NCBI GenBank assembly: GCA_030704615.1
Contig: CM060731.1
Span: 19,096,001 to 19,160,000, forward strand
Length of the DNA stretch: 64,000 nt
Direction: 5' to 3'
DNA from: Takakia lepidozioides
Lineage: Eukaryota > Streptophyta > Takakiopsida > Takakiales > Takakiaceae
Position 1 is the stretch's first letter, and each line of letters opens with the position of its first letter. A program made the position numbers and the translations under genes. Below the pieces are notes generated by a model. It made no database searches, was not told where the DNA came from, and saw only the letters and a list, made by a program, of their open reading frames with translations. Of this stretch, positions 36,725 through 46,315 are shown piece after piece.

Positions 36725-39181
36725 ATTTGGAGCATTCGTGTGGTCCTGAAAGGTCCTTGGAGCAGTTCTAAGAGCCATTTCAATCTATGTTTTTTTCATT
36801 CTGTTCTACTTGCATCTTACTCACTGAGCGCTTTTGTGGGTTGGGATTTATCTCCTTTTTTCAGGTACACGAAATATGTGCTTATGGAAGGAAATCACCT
36901 GAGCGGAATTCCAGACTATCTTGACATGTGGTCGGACCCTGCAAACGATCCAACCATGTATACTGCAGGGATATTGAAGGACTGGAGTCCTTCTCACTTC
37001 AGAGACTGTGGGTGGTACCTTGACTGCCCACCGGAGCACACGACCTTTCAAGAACAGCATATGAAATACTTGAACAATAACGCTGAGATGCTGGCGCCTT
37101 TGACTGACGAAGAGTACCAACGAAACGTAGCAACATTGGCTGCCAAGGAGCCTGATGCTCAGGGAACGCTGCAGAAGGGAAAGAAGGCGGGCCGCAAACC
37201 AAAAGACAAGGCTGTTGATGTCATAGCCATCTCACCAGCAAAGCCAAAGGACAAAGACAAGTCCAAAGAGAAGGAAAAGGACAAGCGGAAGGAGAAAGAA
37301 AAGAAGATGGAGAGTGGGTGGGACTTTACTGCTGGAAGATATACCCGCACTGTTCAGTGCGTGTTCGATGCCAAGCCACACCTTTCCCGTTCTGATTCGG
37401 CAGGAGAGATGAAAATTGTTAATGAGGGTTGGCTGTCAATGATGCAGAGTCGAAAGAGAGGATACACTGGGGTGCCATCGCCTACCTGGGACAATGTAAT
37501 CTCATTCCTCAATCTGGTGAGAATTCCAGTTTCTTTCCTTTTCTCTGAAAGTTTCGTTGGCAGTATTTTAGTCTCGTTCTTTGAAAACATTCTTGCTTTC
37601 GTTCTTATAAAAAACATGTCTGTTGCAGGTGAGCACAGGTCCCACCTTCGTGCGCGGTGTGCAGAAAACTTATGCGGCCGACATTGTCATTCTCGACATT
37701 TCGGATGGCCAGGCTGTGCCAGAAGTTCTTCCAAAGGGCAAGACGCCAGGCTGGAACAAATTCGAGGACAACTACGGAGTTGGGTGTTCGGGTTCTGTAA
37801 TAACTTCCTCTCTGATGTAGGGACACTTCTGCTTTTTCAGTCATGTGACAAAGATAGTCGTCGGGCATTGGCATCATACCTCAAGTCTTCAGGGTTTCAA
37901 GTTTTGCGCACATGGAATTGTGTGAACAGCCTCTACCTTGTGAAAGGGGGTTTCCCTGGTCAGCTGGTATGCCGTCTCCCTTCTGCTTGTGCTTTCATGA
38001 TGAGTTTCAATGTTCTCTGCAGCTCCACTCTAGTAGAATCTGTTATGATCGACAACGATCATCACCGATTCGTGATAAAAATGATTTTTTTGTGTCTGAG
38101 TTCTGAATAGCCGATGTACACACTTCCACTATAGATTGTGTTTACCACACTATCCTGCTATCTTTGGCAGACGAGGATGTTCGAGGCGATCTGCCTGCGG
38201 AGGATTCGCACCTCAAAGACACCATCCTCCATCCACAGCTTTGAGATTTCTGACCAGGGTTGTTTCGTCAACCCCCCCTATGAGCCCCATGTCGATGACA
38301 TTTTGTACAACTTCATGCAGTCCAGTGAGACTCTGAAGAGACCAGATGGCACTCCCTGGAGAGGTGCAAAGGAAAAGTCCCCAGCGTTCATGCAAATACT
38401 GCTGGAGTCATGCAGCCACCGCTATGCACGGGTGGTCGATCTTTCTGTGTCCACAGGTTCGTTCTTTCCCTTCCGAATTGGTTTTCTTTCAACAGTTTCA
38501 TCTGCTTAAATCCCCCCCACCAAACTGTTCATGTCCTCCTGTGTGGTGCAGGAGCAACTTACCATGCATGCAAGGCAGGCGGAAGAAGCCTTTTTGGCAT
38601 GGAGGGTGATTCTGACCTCTACAACACAGTGCTCCTCCCCCTTTTGTCTGGCTCCACTTCAGGCACACAGACTAATCGGATTGAAATTCGAAATGATGAC
38701 GATCCCGAAGATAAGCAGGTCGACAACGACTTTTCATGTGAGTAAGTGCTAAACCCTCTTTGGGAGCCATACTCAATTTCTCAATAACATCAAAGTTACA
38801 GTAATAACTTTTTCAGGCTGTCTTTCAGGAAAGGCAGCGGTGGATCTTCAGGAGATACAGTCATTTCTGGCGAGTCTGTTTTCGACAGCCCCCTTTCCAA
38901 TTTTCTGCTTCTTGTTTATGCCGAAGCAATGGCACTTCACGCGGCCGAGTCCCTATCCCCTGACTTTTTAGTGGCCAGCCGTAGGTGTATCCAGCGTGGA
39001 TCCGGTGTTCTAAAATACATAGACTTAGATGCAGAGGAAGCGGGGATACATTGTACTGACTCTGAGTCAGACTGAACTATATTCTTTTAATATTCATTTT
39101 CATACTATCTGGAAAACGTTGAATCCCCTTCCTCCACCGTAGTTGTTCCTTTAGAACAAATAATAATCACAGAATCAACTT

Positions 39182-39575
39182 TAATTTAAATTGCAATATG
39201 TATGAATCCATCTCACAAACCTTCCTGGCTCTTCTCATATCCATTGTGCATTCATCTACAGTGTATTCATGCGTGCTCCATTCATGAATTTTTTCCTTTG
39301 TTCAACATCCATTGTACATTCATCCTCTGTACTCTTTAATCCACCCCACAAACCTTCCACACTCATTTCATATACGTTGTGCATTCGTCAAAAGTTTTGG
39401 TCATGCATCTTCCTGTCATGAATTTTTGTCATTGCTCAACATCCATTATACATTCATCCATTTTACTCTTATCCATCCCTCATTCATCCATCTACATTCA
39501 TTTTTCACACTCATCCATCTGTTTATCATCCAATTGTACATTCATCCATCCTTTATTCAATGCCTTTTATTATGT
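39182..39575. repeat. CATTCATCCATC microsatellite-like stretch in element A
   Basis: Irregular repeats of CATTCATCC, CATTGTACATTCATCC and relatives lie between the methyltransferase stop and the right end of element A. A larger unit around CAACATCCATT repeats at about 39304 and 39439. No coding content is seen. Confidence 0.7.
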
Positions 39576-39765
39576 CGTCCAGCTTGTTTCCGCGGTAAAG
39601 GGTGCCAATCCGCGGGAATAAACTCCACTTCTTTCTGGGCGCGTGGTGACGCGGCCTTCACGTGTGATGACGTGGAGTGAGCCCCATGACGTGGCATTTG
39701 CGCAAGGTGACGTGGCGTGAGCGCAGTTGCGCTCACGTGACCAGGCTCACGCCGAGGCATCCCTG

Positions 39766-39945
39766 GGGAGCGTAAAGCTCCGCCGGGGGGGGGGGGTTAT
39801 AGGGGAGCAGCGAAACAGGGTCGCGGAAGCTCCAGGGATCGGGGAGCGCCGCGGGGGAGCAAAACAGGGGAACATACATACAAGGGAGCGGGGAGTGGCA
39901 CGGGAGGGGGGGCCAAACAGGGGAGCAGCGAAACAGGGGAGCGGA
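39766..39945. repeat. Right 9-bp duplication of element A and right part of the split minisatellite
   Basis: GGGAGCGTA (39766-39774) repeats the left duplication. GGGGAGCAGCGAAACAGGG units then continue to about 39945, where element B begins. Confidence 0.6.
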
Positions 39946-40097
39946 GTCACACTAGAAGGAAAACGCGGAATAACCACTCATTTTGAGTGGTAAAAGACAC
40001 TAAACCACTCTGGCCCCAAAGTGATGAAGAACCAGTGGATTAAGACAAGTGAGTGGTAAAAGACATTACGTGGCACCAGTGGTTAAGGAGAGGTTTA

Positions 40098-40213
40098 CTA
40101 TTTCATGAGCAGAAACCATGAGCCATGAGCCATGAGCCGCATGAGCCGCATGAGCGGTGAGCCGAAGTCTAAGACACGCGGATTTCATGAGCGGACTCCT
40201 CCAAATTTGGAAA
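40098..40213 (+). repeat. Left terminal inverted repeat core of element B
   Basis: Contains CTATTTCATGAGC, four to five CATGAGC units, then GAAGTCTAAGACACG and CATGAGCGGACT. It pairs with 55291-55392 in inverted orientation. Outward, AGTGGTAAAAGACA occurs twice, as do ACGTGGCACC-type motifs. Confidence 0.7.
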
Positions 40214-40632
40214 TTCGGCAGATTAAACAAGTATTAAAATAATAGTTTTTTATTTGACCTTGCCGTTTTTGGAAGTTACGGATCCTGTAATGCGGCGAAG
40301 ATATGTCGTCAGTAACAACTCCGCTCATGGTTTTTTAGATCCGCTCATGGAAATGAGTGACCGTGCAACGAGAAATCCAATATACCACGGCAAAAGGACG
40401 TCGCATACTGGCCTGTATAGAGTATTCCGCGGTTTTACATGCCTTAACATTGGAATGAAGCTGACCCTTTTGCCGCGACTGAACCAATAGAGTCTGCACA
40501 ATTCTGTCATCTTCCAGTATTCGGCGGGAAAGTTTTGCAAGTGAACTAGGAACGCATTAGGGTTCGCACGTGCGAAATTTCTGGGCAGTTTGGTGTTGGT
40601 GAATGCCGCATCTACCAGTACCTATGACGTTA

Positions 40633-40658
40633 CTTGGAAATGCGGCGCCGCATTTCCT
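40633..40658. repeat. Single element-B palindrome near the transposase 3' end
   Basis: GGAAATGCGG, centre CG, and the inverted arm form a perfect copy of the element-B palindrome between the left end and the transposase stop. Confidence 0.85.
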
Positions 40659-40910
40659 TGCCGGGGGTCGAATGAGGAAAGCAAAGTTTGGGAGAGCAGA
40701 AAAAAAGGAACCCTCCAACACACAAAAATACATGCATGTGGAAACACGAGTGAATGACATAGTATTATCGACGTTCGAGCAAAACATGTTACTGGTAGGC
40801 AAGACATAAGTCGGACCTTTCTGTGGCCAGAGTCAGAGCTACTTGCAACAGTACAGTTCTACTATCCGAAAAGGATGGGCGTACCATTGTGTTGGGACCG
40901 CAAGCCAAGG

Positions 40911-43900
40911 TCACTGGTCCCCTGGATCCATATTCAGAAGAGTGTGCACCTCTTGGGGGCTCAACCCTGGTGCATGTATGAAGTGATGAGTTGTGGAATT
41001 ACACCGGAGTCTCTTTAGGTACACGTAGTACAGATGCTTGCAAGGGCAGTATGATGCCCCCTTGTTCACCATGATCTGAAAGTCGGTGCAATTGCAGGTG
41101 GGTAATTCTGAAATGGTGATGGTGTACACGTCATTGCGAACAGCTGAGCCTGCCGTAACCATCTGATACACACGCCCAAAGCCTGGTGGGGGCACTTCTG
41201 TCGAGCTCTGGATTGTACAGTTCATCCGAAGTGCATTCCCCATCCTTGTCTCGTTCACTTTTGAGGGAGGTCGCCGCCTCTTCGGTTTCCCCAACGGTGT
41301 GTAGGATGCTTAGAGCTGTCGGGTCCCATTGTTCTTGCTCTCACAGGGGTCGGTGGTGGAGGCTGTGGAAGCGGAAATGGTTGTCTGGGAACGTCAGTGC
41401 ACTGCACCATCCGAAATCCTGCGGCGGTAAGGGCGTCGGCCTCAAACTGACTCAGATCGCAGCCTGGTTCCACCGGCCACACCGGGGGAGCCTCTGGCAT
41501 TGTTTGTATGCCGTACTTGGGCTTTCCATACACGCAAGTCATAATGTCGTGCCTGCAGAACCAGAACTGGGTGGTTGTCGCCTCCGCAAACTTTGCATGG
41601 ACAAATCTTCCTGTAAAAGTAGGAGCAGGGACAGCACCATCTGGATTCCTCCTTATCATCTCTAAACAACGTTGTCGTGTATCCACTTGAATTGCGGAAC
41701 ACCTGCCTCGAAACGACGGCTTTGTGCGAGCAATTCTCCACTGTGACGCAGACACAGTCGTCTCCACAATGGCTTGGCCATACTGCATAACAGGGGGCGG
41801 AATCTAGGGCAAGCGAGCAGTGGGAATTTCTCGCACGGAATCCCCGCTTGAAGGCGATGGCGATCTGGAATTTCTTGGGCTTCCACTGCTGGAAGACACA
41901 TTGTGCGGCAACATGACGGGCCCTCGAGGTGCTGTCCGAATGTTCCTGTCGGATCTCCAGGAATCCTCTTCGCACCCGGGTTCCTCTTCAATCCTCCGCC
42001 TCACAGGGCGAGTACGGACGTCCCCCTCTAGGTGCTCACCTCTCCGGTGCAGAGGCGTCCTTTGATCTTCTCTCGCAATGCTGTCGCCCATTTCAGTGGA
42101 TTCTTCGACCTCGAAGTTGTTCGCACCAACAATTCCTCCCTGTCCGGCCCAAAGCCCCATTGTTTCCCGCTCAGGAACTTGTAGTACGTGGCTTGCTGCA
42201 TGATTGCTCTGTCGATGTCCTCCGTTGTGGCCGTCACTACGTCCACCAGATGTGCGGCAGAAGACGCTCGCCAGGAGGAGTGCACTGATTCTGCCATATT
42301 CGTGTTCGGCATGTCCGTGTCGGAATCCAAGCACCGCTCCTACAAGGACACAAACAATGGTGAGGAACCAATGGAAAGGTCCGTAATAGAAAGACAATTG
42401 CACGAAAATGACAGCATCGTACCTCCCGCATGTACTGTCCGAATTGTCGATACCGGAAATGCCACCACCCCAACCAGTTGTGCAAGACTCCCAGATTGGT
42501 TGTTTCCACTGCACCTGACGTGTTCCACCAAGCCTCGATGATAGCAAACTTAACCTCCGCGTCATCAAATGTGGGTGCATCCTTCCACGCCGTACAAAGG
42601 ACACGGTGTTCAGCCTGGAATGAGCTAGCAACAAATTTGGTAGTGTAGTGGGATAGACTCTGCATCCAATGGAATCCACAGGATCTCTCTTTCCCCTCCA
42701 TTGGCACATTGGGGTCCTCACCGTACACACGCCGCACCGCTGCCCAGTTGGCCTGAGCGTTGTCTGCCATGAATCCCCTGAAATTGGGCTCTGGCAATCC
42801 CGCCCTTGCCATCTGCTTGTTTATGCCCTCCCACAGATGCATCTCCGACTGTGTGTCCTCCCCTTTCATCTCGCAGATTGCAATCGTCATGAGCCTCTTA
42901 GAGTGATAGTCATAAACATGCGCACCCATAGTCACCCACTGATGGTTTGTAATTCGCTTGATGTGATCAAACATCACCCAAGCATTCGACAGGTTTCCAG
43001 TTGTCATGTGAGTGACCAAGTCGACTCCACTCCCAGGCCCACACGTCGACATTTTAAAAATGTAACAACGATCGGATTCGCTGCCTTGCCCTGGAAACCT
43101 GCTACCTTGGATGTAGTCATATCTAGTCATTCGTTTCACCTCCAGGATTGAGTGCATGTCCGACCCCCGGCCGAACTCCTGCTTGCAAGATACGATGTGA
43201 TTCCGCACATTTGGACTACAAACGTGCGAGACCGACTCCAACAGGTCAAGCATCTCCTCTTCGTTCAAGGGCACTCGGTCTGAACCATCTTCAGACATGA
43301 TTTTGCCAAGAGCAATCTTGTGGGCTGCCTTCAGCTGAATCTGCTTTGGTTTGGCTCCGGGGCTCAATTTCACCTCCTCTTTTATGATGTCGTGTGCTTC
43401 CTGCACAGCCTCACGCATGTTGCCTCTCGCCAAGGGGTGGCAGTGGACCCCAACGTGTATGCAAGCTCTAGTCAAGTCCGGGAGCAAATGGATAACGTAA
43501 TATTACTTGGCTCTGCACTTGGACATGCACGTCGGTGGTTTTTTGCAATGTGCGCACTTGAAAGTACCCGCAGGAGCTTGGCTGGAGACAATGAATGGAT
43601 GATGCGCTGTGCCAGTCCAATCCGTCTCGTTTCTCCGCCCTCCTTTGGAAAGAAAGTGGAAGTAGGCGGGATTCAGGCACCTCAGCTTCCCCGCACAGAG
43701 GACGTATCGTACACGAACACCATCAGCAATTTTCGTACTACTGGTCTTCGTCACACACCAGGGGTGTCCGTCATGCTTTCGATCCATGTCTGTTAACATC
43801 CCTGAGGCTTTGTTTGAGGAAGTGACAGGTGGAAACTTGAAGATGACATTGCCATCGACTTTGGGAGGTAGATATGTTACCTTCCTGACCGGAAATTTGG

Positions 43901-44516
43901 CATAGTCAAGAGCAGCCAGCTCGGAGCGAGAACCATCGAGGTGATGTTGCCGTAGGAGCTGCACAATGGACCGGGTTGGAGTTATGCTCGAGAGTACATG
44001 CGTAGCACCTACAGAGACGTCCATGTCGGATTTGAACGACCGTGCGGAGGACATGGGGACCTCAATGCACTCATCTTCATCGTCGGAAATGTCGAATACG
44101 TCCACACGAGAAGCTATGGAGGGTCTTGACGGTCCAGGTCGGGAATGATTATCGTTGCATACCTCTCTGTTGGCAGTGGCCACCTGTCGGTTTCCGGACT
44201 CCATTGTGGATGGTGTGGGCAGCGACTGATTCGGAAAGGGAATGGGCATTCCCACAGCTCGGTACAGGATGGTGTCTGATGGGGGTACGTGCCATTCGAT
44301 TCCGCAACCTCCGTCGTTACCTAGCACGACAATGGTCTCGTCAACCTGTCCAGGAACATCTTTCCTTTCTTCTTCCAAATGAACTGTGCCCGGTTTGAGC
44401 TTGAATTTAGAACAAATGTAAGTTTCGGTCACTCTGCAAAGTCCTCCCTTGTTTGGGATCCAGGCTCTCCCAAGTTGCGGAGGACAGCAAACTATAGCGT
44501 AGGAATTCGGAGCCAT
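40911..44516 (-). pseudogene. DDE/SWIM transposase of element B, nearly continuous but with stops
   Basis: The start chosen is the ATG at 44516 (MAPNSYAIVCCPPQLGRAWI). Exon 1 has an acidic linker (VDVFDISDDEDECIEVP) and a cysteine-rich module (YVLCAGKLRCLNP, then GTFKCAHCKKPPTCMSKC). After an in-frame TAA (43505-43503) the core continues with MFDHIKRI, VTMGAHVYDYHSKRLMTIAI (Asp), NFRGFMADNAQANW (Asp), GFHWMQSLSHYTTKF and WWHFRYRQFGQYMRE, ending at a donor at 42423. Exon 42339-42040 has DTDMPNTNMAESVHSSW (Glu). Then come a zinc module PAPTFTG...FWFCRHDIMTCVYG and a C-terminal SWIM finger (CNCTDF...CPCKHLYYVY). It is MULE-related by the DDE spacing and SWIM domain. Two or more stops or frame changes suggest it is inactive. 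Confidence 0.78.
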
Positions 44517-44952
44517 CAAACACCGCACGAAGTTGGCAAGCGCGAGGTTCAGTATAGCGACAGACGAAGGCTCACAGGCACCATGCGGAGTCCATCGACG
44601 ATTGGAAGTCGCACATTGAAGTGGAAAGTATAGTTTCAAGCTACATGCATGAAGGTGGGAGGTGTGATTCCATAGCCAGTAAGTTAGACAATGATGGCCG
44701 AATCGGCGACGAAATAACATCTCCTGACAGTTTCTCCTGAGGGTGGATCCAGCAGTATTCTCGGTACAGACAGGAGCGTTCGCACTGACAAGTGCCAGGA
44801 CTGTTAGTTAAAACGGTCAGACAACCTAGTTGTGCTCATCAAGACTGGCCGCAATTCTGTTGTTTCGGAACAATGCAACCCATTCAGGTTCAGCATGCGG
44901 AAATGAGGTTTCAGATTTCCGTCCGGAGTGATTCTTTCAATTGCTGCTGCAC

Positions 44953-46045
44953 GGAAATACGGCGCCGTATTTCCGTATTGCATCTTGGTCATGCACCAGA
45001 GCGACGGAAATGCGGCACCGAGTTTCCGTCCGGGAGACACCTATACACTCTCCAGAACGGAAATGCGGTAACGCATTTCCATCCAGCAAGCACGGTATGT
45101 GAAGGTGGAACGGAAATGCGGTACCGCATTTCTGTTCTGATTGAGAATCATGAACAAAGGGAACAGAAATGCGGCACCGCATTTCCGTCCGAGTCGCACT
45201 TTCCGACATTCCAGAATGGAAATGCGGCACCGCATTTCAGCCCGGGTGAGACCTTAACACTCTCCAGAACGGAAATGCGGTAATGCATTTCCATCCAGCA
45301 AGCACGGTATGTGAAGGTGGAACGGAAATGCGGTACCGCATTTCCGTTCTGATTGAGAATCATGAACAAAGGGAACAGAAATGCGGCACCGCATTTCCGT
45401 CCGAGTCGCACTTTCCGACATTCCAGAACGGAAATGCGGCACCGCATTTCCGCCCGGGTGAGACCTTCATACTCTCCAGAACGGAAATGCGGTACCGCAT
45501 TTCCGTTCTTATGAAAAATCGTGAAACATCGGAACTGAAATGCGGTACAACAATTCCGTCGGAGTCGCACCTTCCGACATTCCAAAACGGAAATGCGGCG
45601 CCGCATTTCCTTTTTGTATGTGAGGCATAGAGCTTTGGAACGAAAATGCGGCACCGCATTTCCGCCAGGGTCAGACCTTAATACTGTACAGAACGGAAAT
45701 GCGGTACCGCATTTCCTTTCAGATTGAAAATCATGAACCACGGGAACTGAATTGTTGTGCCGCATTTCCGTCCGAATCGCACGTTTCGACATTCCTGAAC
45801 GGAAATGCGGCGCCGCATTTCCCTTTTGTATCTCATACATTGAGCTGTGGGACGGAAATGCGGCACCGTATTTCCGTTCAACAACTAAGGTATGTGAAGG
45901 TGGAACGGAAATGCGGTGCCGCATTTTCTTCCAACAAGCACGGATGTGTAGCTTCGTGATGGTACTTAACGGAAATGCGGCGCCGCATTCGCATTTTCAC
46001 TCCAACTCCAAATTTGAACACGTGGAGCATCGGAATTGCGGCACG
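44953..46045. promoter_or_regulatory. Regular array of about 20 palindromes between the divergent genes of element B
   Basis: The repeated site has the 11-bp arm CGGAAATGCGG, a two-base centre, and the inverted arm. Copies start near 44953, 45006, 45059, 45110, 45163, 45217, 45271, 45322, 45375, 45429, 45481, 45535, 45588, 45642, 45694, 45749, 45799, 45853, 45905 and 45969, with a weak one near 46030. Nearly all spacings are 50-55 bp, about five helical turns, so sites face one side of the DNA. Every centre is pyrimidine-purine (CA, TA, CG or TG). The array fills the gap between the transposase and methyltransferase 5' ends, where operators or protein-loading sites are expected. Spacer sequences also repeat, showing growth by duplication. 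Confidence 0.85.
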
Positions 46046-46315
46046 TGTCTGCACTCTATCTGACTGAAGTGGCATGAGGCGGCGCGGCCTGACCGTTGGA
46101 TAATGATGTTTGTTTTTTGGACGGCAGGCGTATTCTGAACGATTCGAATTTCGTAATGACGCAAAGTCCACGAGGAGACACTTTCCTCCAACCCTTTCGA
46201 ACCCAAGTGCTGCATCACCGCCGTTTCATCTGCTTTTGTCGTGTCTCCTCAGTCACCCCTCTCGCGCCCTTTCCATCTACACTCTTCACCCCTTTTCCCT
46301 GTCTCTGTTCTTCTT

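Larger units (their letters stand above)
33149..39075 (+). pseudogene. ParB-like / beta-class DNA methyltransferase fusion of element A
   Basis: Ten exons can be followed: about 33149-33444, 34154-34803, 34897-35089, 35172-35607, 35693-35919, 36865-37516, 37629-37966, 38171-38456, 38552-38741 and 38817-39075. The N terminus is basic (TRRRLLEN). A ParB/sulfiredoxin-like domain follows, with IPLCRMISMPVVR and WDGNHRLLAW (DGNHR at 34655-34669), then a helical region and a charged K/E linker. The last part is laid out like a beta-class amino-methyltransferase: DIVILDISDG at the place of the catalytic DPPY box (37695-37706), LLLFQSCDKD, LKSSGFQVLRTW, then VVDLSVSTGATY (motif I, SAM binding) and GMEGDSDLY. 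Frame changes occur near 33350, 34430, 35455 and 37785. Four or more intron positions match the element-B copy. The catalytic box is degenerate, so activity is doubtful. Confidence 0.7.
28063..39765. mobile_element. Composite DNA transposon A (11.7 kb): SWIM transposase plus ParB-methyltransferase
   Basis: The left end starts CAACGACGCAATGGCGTGAGC. The reverse complement of the right end starts CAGGGATGCCTCGGCGTGAGC, and about 15 of the first 22 positions agree. Both ends then carry several TGACGTGGC repeats and a GCGTGAGCGC hairpin. A 9-bp duplication flanks them. Inside are a minus-strand transposase (about 32330-28662) and a plus-strand ParB-methyltransferase gene (33149-39075) in divergent order, plus palindromes of its own type at 33.6-34.1 and 36.0-36.7 kb. 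Both genes carry frame changes, so this copy is probably immobile. The same gene pair recurs in element B, which supports its reality as a unit. Confidence 0.7.

Noticed and set aside
38270-38281. NPPY in element A as the catalytic methyltransferase box
   Set aside because: It lies only about 45 residues before motif I, out of order for the beta class, and element B has DPNC at that place. The strand DIVILDISDG fits the DPPY position better, though I cannot exclude the alternative.
28063-39765. Element A as a Helitron because of its end hairpins
   Set aside because: It encodes a DDE transposase rather than a Rep-helicase, and has inverted ends and a 9-bp duplication.
44792-45924. Frames of 163 and 258 codons with repeated RISV/PHFRS motifs
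   Set aside because: Translations of the palindrome array. The two strands give similar peptides because the unit is palindromic.
44953-46045. CRISPR-like repeat-spacer array
   Set aside because: The repeat and spacing look superficially similar, but spacers are themselves repeated, the repeat is a full palindrome, and the genome is eukaryotic.
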